21,739 nucleotides of DNA from an uncultured Eubacteriales bacterium (GTDB lineage Bacteria > Bacillota > Clostridia > Oscillospirales > Oscillospiraceae). The position numbers were made by a program, and so were the translations under genes. The stretch is from the NCBI GenBank assembly GCA_958427375.1, contig CAUABY010000008.1:1-21739 (forward strand). The letters are read 5' to 3'. The notes under the pieces were generated by a model, which made no database searches, had not been told where the DNA came from, and worked only from the letters and a program-made list of their open reading frames with translations. Positions 15,285-21,739 of the stretch are shown here, in pieces (positions within the stretch are counted from its first letter, which is position 1; each line of letters starts with the position of its first letter).

Positions 15285-15289
15285 TCTGT

Positions 15290-15337
15290 TTGCGGGGGGA
15301 AGGATTTGAACCAACGACCTCCGGGTTATGAGCTGCG
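15290..15337 (-). repeat. attR-like repeat (second tRNA-fMet 3'-half copy)
   Basis: Repeats 6601-6647 with one extra G in the G run and with AAACA in place of the AACCA end. Identity continues past the anticodon loop through GCTGCG and then stops. Again no pairing 5' anticodon strand is present, so neither copy is a working tRNA gene. Confidence 0.75.
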
Positions 15338-15448
15338 TCCGGCATCTCCGTCGGGCGCTTTTGGTTGCTTTTGGTGCTTTCGTGCCCGTGTTTTCCGGAG
15401 TGGTTGACACCTTCATCCTGCCCGAACCTCTCCGTATATTTCCGCGTA

Positions 15449-15467
15449 TGGGTCAGAGTGTGGGTCA
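15449..15467 (+). repeat. Arm-type integrase site pair outside element A
   Basis: TGGGTCA heptamers at 15449 and 15461, identical in motif and spacing to the pairs at 6758 and 15183, but lying beyond the right att copy. This supports a second related element starting at the att repeat. Confidence 0.6.
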
Positions 15468-15701
15468 AAAGAGGATTGCATAAAACGGGCTGAGTGAAGT
15501 CCTGACAAAATTTGCGCTGCTATACAAAGAATAAAAGTGTTTTGGAAGTTACAAGGCGATATGATCTCAAAAACAGCGTTGTATAAATAACGGGTAACCG
15601 CGGGCAAGCTAAAAATTCTCCTTCGGTTATCATTCGCCAGTTGATAATTTAAAATCTCGTGTCTGGAAAAGAAATTTAGAATCTGAAAATTGGATTTTTG
15701 A

Positions 15702-15730
15702 TAGACAAAACGGGTCGCCTATGTTAAAAT
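15702..15730 (+). promoter_or_regulatory. Promoter of the HTH-AlbA_2 gene pair
   Basis: TAGACA (15702-15707), 17 bases, TAAAAT (15725-15730), with TGT directly before the -10. The ATG of the regulator is 40 bases downstream. Confidence 0.6.
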
Positions 15731-15770
15731 TATCCTGATTTAGTGTAAACTGAATGTATGAGGTGAAGAA

Positions 15771-15986
15771 ATGACTGTTTGCTATAATAAATTGTGGAAG
15801 TTACTGATTGATAAAAATATGAAAAAGAAAGATTTGCGGCTGGCTACCGGCATATCTACCACCGCCCTTGCCAAGCTGGGCAAGAACGAGCATGTCAGCA
15901 CGGAAATCCTTACTAAAATCTGCAAGGCTCTGGACTGCGACTTCTGCGACATCATCGAACTGGTGAAGGAGGAACAGCATGATTGA
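15771..15986 (+). CDS. Small Cro/C1-type HTH regulator
   Basis: A 71-residue single-domain DNA-binding protein of the YozG/HTH_26 type: WKLLIDKNMKKKDLRLATGI (helices 1-2), STTALAKLGKNEHVSTEILT (recognition helix and turn) and KICKALDCDFCDIIELV. GAGGTG precedes the ATG by five bases. Such proteins in mobile elements are usually autoregulators or switches for adjacent genes. Its stop overlaps the next start (ATGATTGA at 15979-15986), so the two are translationally coupled and probably act together. Confidence 0.88.
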   Translation: MTVCYNKLWKLLIDKNMKKKDLRLATGISTTALAKLGKNEHVSTEILTKICKALDCDFCDIIELVKEEQHD

Positions 15987-17433
15987 CTTTTCCAACATCG
16001 AACAATACCGGGAAAATAACCGTATAGAGGCGAAGAAGGCCCTTGGTGGCCTGCCCAAAAGCATTTGGGAGACTTACTCTGCCTTTGCCAATACCTACGG
16101 CAGTATTATCCTGCTGGGCGTGGAAGAATGGGCGGATAAATCTCTGCACACGGTGAATCTGCCTGACCCCGAGAAGCTGATCAAGGAGTTCTGGGACATT
16201 GTAAATAACCCAAATAAAACCAGTGTAAATGTACTGTCGTCAAAAGATGTGTTCGTCCAAGAGGTAGACGGAGATCATATCGTTGTAATAAATGTTCCCC
16301 GTGCGGAACGCTCGTATAAGCCCGTTTATGTTGAGGGCAATCCGCTCTGCACATACCGCCGCAACGGGGAAGGCGACTATCGCTGCACTAAAGAAGAATA
16401 CCAGGCAATGGTGCGTGACGCCTCCGTGAAAACGCAGGATATGCTTGTGCTCAATGAAATGGATTTGACAGTGTTCAACAAGGAGAGCGTCCGCAGTTAT
16501 CGTCAAAGGATGAGGCTCTCCCGGCCCGGGCATGTCTGGGAAGCGCTGGAGGATGAGGACTTCCTGATGAAGCTGGGTGCTGTCGGCATCGGCTCGGACG
16601 GACAAAAACATCCCACCACCGCCGGGCTGCTCATGTTCGGCAATGAGTATGACATTGTGCGTGAATTCAACAGCTATTTTTTGGACTATCAGGAGCAGTA
16701 TGACGCTGACACCCGTTGGACTGACCGGATCATCTCCTCCTCCGGGACCTGGAGCGGCAATGTTTACGACTTCTATTTTCGCGTCTATAACAAGCTGATT
16801 CAGGACATCAAGATACCGTTTAAGATGGAGGGCGGAAGCAGAGTAGACGACACGCCCGTGCATCAGGCGCTCCGTGAGGCGCTGGCAAACTGCCTGATCA
16901 ATGCGGATTATTACGGCAGGCAAGGGCTGGTCATAATCAAAAAGCGGGACAGCATCATCATGTCCAACCCCGGCGGCTTTCGCATCGAAATCGACGCGGC
17001 AAAAAGCGGTGGCGTCTCTGATCCCCGCAATGGGGCAATGCTCAAGATGTTCAACCTGATCGATATTGGAGAGCGTGCAGGAAGCGGTATCCCGAATATT
17101 TTCCGCGTCTGGCGTGAGCAAGGATGGATAATGCCTGATATCGCGGAGCAGCTTGAGCCAGAGCGAACCGTGCTGACACTCAGCTTTGGAAAAGTCGGCG
17201 GCAAAAAATCGGCGATAAAAGTCGGCGGCAAAAAATCGGCGATAAATATAAAAACGAAGGAAAGCATTATTGCGTATCTTACCGACAAGCCAGAAGCAAA
17301 AGCTTCCTCAATCGCGGAGTTTATCGGATTGAAACCGTCTCGCACAAGAGACTATCTGAATGAATTGATCGCGGAAGGAATCGTTGTCGCGGAAGGTGAG
17401 AACAAAAACAGAATCTATAAGCTAAAATCCTGA
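15979..17433 (+). CDS. AlbA_2 domain / GHKL ATPase-fold regulator
   Basis: A 484-residue protein with an N-terminal AlbA_2 (Schlafen-type) nucleic-acid-binding domain at about 10-145: IEAKKALGGLPKSIWETYSA, then FANTYGSIILLGVEE and the typical PVYVEGNPLCTYRRNGEGDY. Residues about 290-390 form a GHKL (HATPase_c_4) fold with ALREALANCLINADY (Glu300, Asn304, Asn308), IIMSNPGGF and ERAGSGIPNIFR. The C-terminus (about 424-484) looks like a winged helix: SIIAYLTDKPEAKASSIAEF and onward. The family is annotated as putative transcriptional regulators or ATP-binding proteins, often encoded in defence and mobile regions. A 9-residue motif, KVGGKKSAI, is duplicated in tandem in the linker (405-422). Target unknown. 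Confidence 0.88.
   Translation: MIDFSNIEQYRENNRIEAKKALGGLPKSIWETYSAFANTYGSIILLGVEEWADKSLHTVNLPDPEKLIKEFWDIVNNPNKTSVNVLSSKDVFVQEVDGDHIVVINVPRAERSYKPVYVEGNPLCTYRRNGEGDYRCTKEEYQAMVRDASVKTQDMLVLNEMDLTVFNKESVRSYRQRMRLSRPGHVWEALEDEDFLMKLGAVGIGSDGQKHPTTAGLLMFGNEYDIVREFNSYFLDYQEQYDADTRWTDRIISSSGTWSGNVYDFYFRVYNKLIQDIKIPFKMEGGSRVDDTPVHQALREALANCLINADYYGRQGLVIIKKRDSIIMSNPGGFRIEIDAAKSGGVSDPRNGAMLKMFNLIDIGERAGSGIPNIFRVWREQGWIMPDIAEQLEPERTVLTLSFGKVGGKKSAIKVGGKKSAINIKTKESIIAYLTDKPEAKASSIAEFIGLKPSRTRDYLNELIAEGIVVAEGENKNRIYKLKS
17191..17244 (+). repeat. Exact 27-bp tandem duplication inside the AlbA_2 gene
   Basis: 17191-17217 and 17218-17244 are identical, adding nine residues in frame in the linker between the ATPase fold and the winged helix. 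The unit itself contains GGCGGCAAAAAATCGGCGA. Copy number changes would keep the frame. Confidence 0.9.
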
Positions 17434-17626
17434 GACATAGTATCCAAAGAAAAGGTGATCAGCCGTTCTCCGGCGTTTCATAGGGACAATTTGTGAACCT
17501 ACCCGAATAAGTTAATATTTGTTCATGTGGAAGGAGGCTGTGTTCGGCACAAACTCCCTTTTCTGTTCATGCGACCTCAACGGGTACCTGCTCAGCCACA
17601 GCCTCGGCCATACTCAGAGGCAGTTC
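17434..17626 (-). other. Gap with a possible gene-tail remnant
   Basis: No complete gene. The minus strand reads TELPLSMAEAVAEQVPVEVA and then TGA (about 17569-17628), which has protein-like composition and abuts the IS256 end, so it may be the tail of a gene cut by that insertion. Further left an imperfect hairpin (about 17532-17562) could be its terminator. I do not recognise the product. Confidence 0.3.
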
Positions 17627-18712
17627 GGTAGTGTCAAGAGTTATGCACAAATCTATTTGCAGACTCCGGCTGAATGAGGTCAGCCAGCGATAGAGGTGTC
17701 TTCCAAAGCCGTCTCTAAGTGCTTCATGGCTTCCGGTTCGGCGACAACAGCTCTGGCCTTTTCACGGGAAGCCTTCCTGCGCTCTTGGGCATGGATCGCC
17801 TTCAGCATTTTGGCTACTAGCTTTACCTTGGAGCGCGGAACAACAGAGAACACATTGCGGTAGAAATGCACCGTGCAGCGCTGGTATTTGGCATCAGGGA
17901 ACATTTCTCCCACGGCTTCCAGCATGCCCAGACATTTGTCCCCAACAATCAACTTCACGCCGTCCAGGCCACGTCCCTTCAGCCACTGGAAGAAGCTGAC
18001 CCAGCTGGCCTTGTCCTCTTTCATCCCCTCAGCAGATCCCAGAACCTCCCGGTAACCGTCCTCATTAACAGCAATTGCTACCAGAATTGCCACATTTTCG
18101 TACTCTCCGCCCCAGTTCCGGCGCAGGTAAATCCCATCCACATAGACATACGGATACCTTCCGCCCTGCAAGGGACGGTTGCGCCAATCCTCAATGTGAA
18201 CATAGGCTTTCTTGTTCAGTTCGCTGATGGTGGAGGGAGACACCTTGGTGCCCCACAGAGATTCGGAGATATCCTCCACGCGGCGCAGAGAGACGCCGGC
18301 AAGGCACATCTCAATGAGCGCTTCTTCTACGCTGCTCTCCCGGCGGCGATAACGCTCAAAAGGGATGCCTTTGAGGCAGGGCATATGGAGCGTGACGTCT
18401 CCGGAGGTGGTGATAAGGTTCCGGTTATAGTGCCCGCTGTGGTAGCCCCGACGGGCCTCGTTGCGCTCGTAGCGGGCAGCCTGGGGCAGCATCGAAGCCT
18501 CCAGCTCCAGCAGTTCATTCAGCGTTTCTTCCACGCTGCCCCGGACCAATTCTTTTAACTTCCCCTTGATTACTTCCTCATTTAGCTGTACAACCTTCTC
18601 AGACATAGCTTGCTTTCTCCTTTCAGAATGGTGTGTCGTGACTTCATTCTACCTGAGTCTGCAAACTGTGTCTATTTTTATCCTCTTTTCTTTTTGCGCA
18701 ACTTATTCTACC
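17627..18712 (-). mobile_element. Internally deleted IS256-family element
   Basis: About 1.09 kb. Subterminal inverted repeats at 17656-17682 and 18639-18665 match at 23 of 27 positions (TTTGCAGACTC core). The outer parts are less alike; GGTAG marks both probable tips, and the left one continues TGTCAAGAGTTATGCAC, typical of IS256-type ends. I see no target duplication, which suggests a later deletion at one end. The transposase inside has lost its catalytic end. Confidence 0.65.
17680..18606 (-). pseudogene. IS256-family (mutator-type) transposase, in-frame internal deletion
   Basis: The 308-residue frame has AGGAG about 10 bases before its ATG and reads as an IS256-type DDE transposase: YERNEARRGYHSGHYNRNL, the first Asp157 in YPYVYVDGIYLRR, and the second Asp223 in LIVGDKCLGMLEAVGEMFPD with the following CTVHFYRNV. 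Family members have about 400 residues. Here REKARAVVAEPEAM (282-294) jumps directly to the family's usual last residues, MKHLETALEDTSIAG. Roughly 80-90 codons are therefore lost, including the NNVIERLNRE-type block with the catalytic Glu, yet the frame is kept. It should be inactive and could be moved only by an intact relative. Confidence 0.88.
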
Positions 18713-19030
18713 TTACTCTTCTTCCTTTCCGGACATGGAAAGAGCGCCCGATTTCTTCGCCGTACAGCAAGAGACTGAGCGCTCTTTTTCGTATTGATTC
18801 AGTTCCATGGAGAGCTGCCATGCCAGCTCAAATCCAGAGATGAAGCCGCCGATAGAGGTATCATCCACGATGCAGTCTTTGGCGTCGATAATCTGCAGCG
18901 CCAGTCGCCGTTCTGGTTTATCCAATGCATTGATGAGGGCCTGGTGACATTCTTCGACTTCCTGTTTCTGTGCCGAGAGCTCCGGCGAAGTGTAGAAGCA
19001 GCCATACAGGTCTTTCAGTAATTTGTTCAT
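18713..19030 (-). CDS. Small helical protein of unknown function
   Basis: A 105-residue, mostly alpha-helical, soluble protein: NKLLKDLYGCFYTSPELSAQ, a long helical middle with EVEECHQALINALDKPERRL, and a GGFISGFELAWQLSMEL segment near 70-90 that recalls short clostridial phage/mobile-element proteins (DUF6809-like; tentative). AGGAGG lies eight bases before the ATG at 19030; the GTG three codons earlier overlaps that site. The last residues (KKSGALSMSGKEEE) are low in complexity, and the stop abuts the IS256 tip at 18712, so the natural C-terminus may have been cut by the insertion. Confidence 0.6.
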   Translation of the reverse strand: MNKLLKDLYGCFYTSPELSAQKQEVEECHQALINALDKPERRLALQIIDAKDCIVDDTSIGGFISGFELAWQLSMELNQYEKERSVSCCTAKKSGALSMSGKEEE

Positions 19031-19056
19031 GTGTTGCACCTCCTAGCAGCAACACA
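19030..19056 (-). promoter_or_regulatory. Hairpin with the ribosome site in its loop
   Basis: TGTGTTGC (19030-19037) and GCAACACA (19049-19056) form an 8-bp stem; the 11-base loop contains the AGGAGG of the following small gene, and the A of its start codon ends the stem. This could control translation of that gene. Confidence 0.35.
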
Positions 19057-19115
19057 CATTACCACAGAAAGGGAGAAATAGCTATACCAAAATTGAGTGT
19101 CCTTACGCTATCTCA

Positions 19116-20073
19116 TTATTTAATTTTTGATGCAATTTTAGCCATAGAATCGACTAATCGTTTTTTTGCTTCTATTTCTTGCCGCATCTGTTCCCATTGT
19201 CTCAGAATCATAAAAATCGATTCCTGTAAAACCGGAAAGAATGCCGTACAGTCTTCCTCGCTGAGTTCATGAATTCCTTTGCTGACAATCGAATAAAACA
19301 CAGCGTTTTCTACCAATATTGACGGAAGATAATCCTTCAGCATTTTGATTCTCTCGTCCACATGAGCTTTAGTGTATGTTTCTTCATCAATCTTTTCGTC
19401 TGTAATTGCACTATTCTTTGCTGATTCAATAATCCGCTCAAAAATGCGTCGCAGATACACATACGAGCCCACTCCAATACCTTGAGCATGTAATCCGATA
19501 GCACGGCGGAATTCGCGCATATCTTCTTTTGATAAGATTTTTCCATATTCTTTCAGCTCAGGAAAAGATAAATCAGCAACAGAGGGATACTGACCAATTT
19601 TTCTCATATTATACGCATCTGTAATTACAGCGTAATCAATTTTATGAGATTCCTCCATGGTACAGGTAAAACTAAAAATCATCAATCGTACAGCATCTTC
19701 GCACTGCCAATTTTTCCAGTCCCATTGCTGTTCTGATGTGCCATCCTCTGCAGCAACAATTCTGCCAAATCCGTGTTTCTGAAGCATACCCAACTCTTCA
19801 CCGAGCATGTGCTGACTGAACTCAGGTTTCATGTCATTCAAGCTGTAGTAGTATATTGGTGTTCCAGTAAACACACGCATCTCGCCGCATCCTGTACAAA
19901 AACTATTGATTTTCACACATCCACTTGTGAGTGAAATTAGATCATTGATATTCTCTTTTGTAATTTCGAAGGTGTTAAAGTCCTTTGTTCAAAAGAAAAT
20001 CTACAAACACATTGCTCATATCGCAACTACCTTTAGGCTTTGCATCTTCAAAAACATTATGAATACGCATCAT
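19116..20073 (-). CDS. RM-associated protein of unknown function, with apparent +1 frameshift
   Basis: AGGAGG seven bases before the ATG at 20073 opens a frame of 32 codons that stops at TAA (19975-19977). Shifting one base forward at AAA GGA CTT TAA C gives DFNTFEITKENINDLISLTS and continues through an FCTGCGEM zinc-knuckle-like CxxC to 19116, about 318 residues in all. Read without the shift, the second part would start only at 19916, in the middle of the protein and without a ribosome site. The C-terminal half is helical: VYLRRIFERIIESAKN, YLPSILVENAVFYSIVSKGI and a final charged helix. I recall similar proteins beside restriction systems but know no function. It starts 28 bases after hsdR, so they share an operon. 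It may be a pseudogene or a programmed frameshift. Confidence 0.6.
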
Positions 20074-20100
20074 CTTACCGCCTCCTTATTACATTTTCTT

Positions 20101-21739
20101 TTATCCATTATGTTCCTCGAAGTTTTCAACCTGTTCCATGACTTTGCGGAAAACTTCGGGACTGTACTGCGGGGGATACCCATTCTTAATTAGGCAAACC
20201 TTGATATCAAATTTGAGCTGATCCCGGACGTTCTGATTATTGAGCCAGTCTGCAAACGAGGATTTTGTATCAATGATCTCTTTGATCTTTTTCGCCAAAG
20301 ATCTGCATTTTTCATTGACAGAAACACCGTCGACAATTTTGTCGTCGCCGTACTCAAAATTGTACTCGTCACGCAACGCCATCAAAATGTCATAGAACGC
20401 CTTTTCTTCAAAAGTGAGACCAATCTTGCGGAAGCTTTCACGGTCTGCATTCATTTCACGCAGGATGCGCAAAGCCTGTTCTGTGGCGCTTCTGATAATT
20501 TCCTCTGAGGTTTGCTCTTGGGCTTCACCAGCTTCCTCCGCAGTAAGATGCTTTCTGCGTTCATGATACTGCTTGATGGTTTCCTCGAGCATTTCCTGAT
20601 ACTTCTTTGCGGCCATCTGATTTGTTCTGCCATACTCCCTGATCTGCTTGCGGAGCATTTTTACCAACAATTCCAGCTTGGATGCAGGCATTTTCACATC
20701 AGACAACTTCTCATAATACTCGGGGCTGAAAATATCTTCCTGCTCTCCATCTTCCAGAACACTTTCAACCTCATTGTACCTTAAGGCTTCTTCAACCATC
20801 TTCTCCACAAGGCAATTCATGGTGTCGGTATCCACTTCAGTGTCGGTTCCATTCATTTTGCGCACAAAGCCTGCAATGGCCATGAAGCACTGAGCGAGAG
20901 CAGATTCTTCTTCTCCCAGCTCACCGGACGGCTGACAGATATCATACGCTGCCCGCATCCTTTTGACGGTTTTCAGGAAATAAGTCTTGAACGATACTTT
21001 GCTGACTCCTTTGCCCCCGTTAATTTCGGTTTGCAGCTCCTGTGTGGAAACGAAAACATATTCTGCGGCCTTCGCTAAAAGTCTGTACCGCAGAGCAGGG
21101 TCTCCTGCCGGGTCAAGGAACGGAGTCAAATCATATCCTGCAAAGAGGTCTTTCAGAATCGAAAGTTCCTCCCTAAACACATCGGTGGCCTGCTGCACAT
21201 CGTCAGCCGTGGGTGCGATAGAATTATCGCCGCCATAGATTTTCATGGCTTCGCGCATATTATCACGGATGCCGATGTAGTCGATGATAAACCCATAATT
21301 CTTTCCAGGATGCTTTCTATTGACACGGCTGATAGTCTGGATCAGCAGATGCCTTTTCAGCGGCTTATCATTGTACATATAGGTCAGAGAGGGCATGTCA
21401 AAGCCCGTGATCCACATATCAACGACAATGGCAATGCGAAAATTAGATTTATCCTGCTTGAATGCGGCATCCAGTTCCTCGGAACGTTTGCTGTTTCGGA
21501 CACCGCCAAGATAGTTATACATATCCGCATCATCGTTGCTGCCGACACTCGCCACCATTGCAATAAAGGGCATCGGTTTCAGCTCGCGCAGTTCTTCTTC
21601 AGAAGCAGAACTGCCATCGGACACCTTCTTTTCTTCAAACCATTCCGGATAATGTTCCTTGAACTTTTGCAGCAGGTTGTAGGCAATTTCTCTTTTGGAG
21701 CATACGATCATCGCTTTTTGCACTCTATCAGGGTCGTTG
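20101..21739 (-). CDS. hsdR: Type I restriction endonuclease subunit HsdR, C-terminal part
   Basis: The frame runs off the right edge of the window; about 546 codons are visible. It holds the second RecA-like helicase domain of the SF2 translocase, with SKREIAYNLLQKFKEHY, the motif V-like VVDMWITGFDMPSL and the motif VI QTISRVNRKHPGKNYGFI. After that comes the long helical C-terminal domain typical of HsdR (type I restriction C-terminal, DUF3387-like), which contacts the HsdM-HsdS methyltransferase. The endonuclease and first helicase domains should lie to the right, as should hsdM and hsdS. HsdR pumps DNA past the complex and cleaves it when collisions stop translocation. It is probable cargo of element B. 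Confidence 0.93.
   Translation of the reverse strand, partial: NDPDRVQKAMIVCSKREIAYNLLQKFKEHYPEWFEEKKVSDGSSASEEELRELKPMPFIAMVASVGSNDDADMYNYLGGVRNSKRSEELDAAFKQDKSNFRIAIVVDMWITGFDMPSLTYMYNDKPLKRHLLIQTISRVNRKHPGKNYGFIIDYIGIRDNMREAMKIYGGDNSIAPTADDVQQATDVFREELSILKDLFAGYDLTPFLDPAGDPALRYRLLAKAAEYVFVSTQELQTEINGGKGVSKVSFKTYFLKTVKRMRAAYDICQPSGELGEEESALAQCFMAIAGFVRKMNGTDTEVDTDTMNCLVEKMVEEALRYNEVESVLEDGEQEDIFSPEYYEKLSDVKMPASKLELLVKMLRKQIREYGRTNQMAAKKYQEMLEETIKQYHERRKHLTAEEAGEAQEQTSEEIIRSATEQALRILREMNADRESFRKIGLTFEEKAFYDILMALRDEYNFEYGDDKIVDGVSVNEKCRSLAKKIKEIIDTKSSFADWLNNQNVRDQLKFDIKVCLIKNGYPPQYSPEVFRKVMEQVENFEEHNG

Larger units (their letters stand above)
6601..15337. mobile_element. Integrated element A (Bce-type cargo, disrupted integrase)
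   Basis: The 8.7 kb between the two att repeats carry the four-gene Bce-type module, a roughly 750-bp non-coding stretch and, at the right end, a tyrosine integrase gene whose 3' end is 230 bp from the right repeat. TGGGTCA arm-type repeats lie about 110 bp inside the left repeat and about 90 bp inside the right one. This is the layout of a site-specific integrative element. No relaxase, coupling protein, replication gene or excisionase can be seen, so it is at best mobilisable, and the broken integrase suggests it is now immobile on its own. Confidence 0.7.
15338..15770. other. Presumed left end of a second element (B), non-coding
   Basis: No gene is supportable here. A TGGGTCA pair lies at 15449 and 15461 with the usual 12-base offset, 112 bases from the att copy, nearly the same distance as in element A (111). 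The remaining sequence does not resemble the left end of element A. The AT-rich part from about 15640 leads to the promoter of the following regulator gene. Confidence 0.5.

Noticed and set aside
18739..18787. Inverted repeat AAAGAGCGC/GCGCTCTTT as a terminator
   Set aside because: It lies inside the coding sequence of the small helical protein with a 31-base loop; the arms could pair, but the position argues for chance or for a fused foreign tail.
1..21739. CRISPR array, rRNA gene or retron
   Set aside because: No regularly spaced repeats, rRNA-like blocks or reverse transcriptase motifs were seen on either strand.

Overview
The window looks like a chromosomal segment of a gut-type Clostridia bacterium, probably Oscillospirales/Oscillospiraceae. 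The grounds are Firmicutes-style AGGAGG ribosome binding sites, GC-rich housekeeping genes, a Bce-type two-component/ABC module, a Tn916-like tyrosine integrase and a tRNA-fMet-like attachment site. Assignment is by inspection only; no database search was possible. Housekeeping DNA fills the left 6.5 kb and stacked mobile DNA the right 15 kb.

Left part (1-6489). Two decayed scraps (a truncated XRE regulator and the tail of an IS3-family transposase) precede a class I/II aminotransferase (minus) and a divergent UDP-glucose 6-dehydrogenase (plus), then a tail fragment of glmS. A plus-strand operon follows: thioredoxin, single-domain rhodanese and a CoA-disulfide-reductase-like flavoprotein with its own C-terminal rhodanese domain, a thiol/persulfide redox set. 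Next comes the first 45 codons of a lipoate-protein ligase gene, which is cut off abruptly.

Element A (about 6601-15337). Two near-identical 47-48 bp repeats, each containing the 3' half of a tRNA-fMet-like gene (minus strand), bracket an 8.7 kb element. Its cargo is a complete Bce-type module on the minus strand (response regulator, histidine kinase, ABC ATPase, FtsX-like permease), with a TTACA-N4-TGTAA operator before the transporter genes. Its integrase gene, at the right end, is split at the catalytic H-D-L-R-H-T codons by about 1.9 kb of foreign DNA carrying an unrecognised membrane protein gene. No relaxase or excisionase is visible.

Element B (about 15338 to beyond the window). The second att copy is followed, at almost exactly the same distance as in element A, by another pair of TGGGTCA arm-type repeats with the same 12-bp offset. 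This suggests that a second related element starts here (tandem accretion). Its visible cargo is a small Cro/C1-like regulator overlapping an AlbA_2/ATPase-fold regulator gene, an IS256-family copy with an in-frame deletion of its catalytic end, a small helical protein, and the 3' end of a type I restriction operon (hsdR plus a companion gene with an apparent +1 frameshift at CTT TAA C). An intact tRNA and the integrase of element B would be expected to the right of the window.
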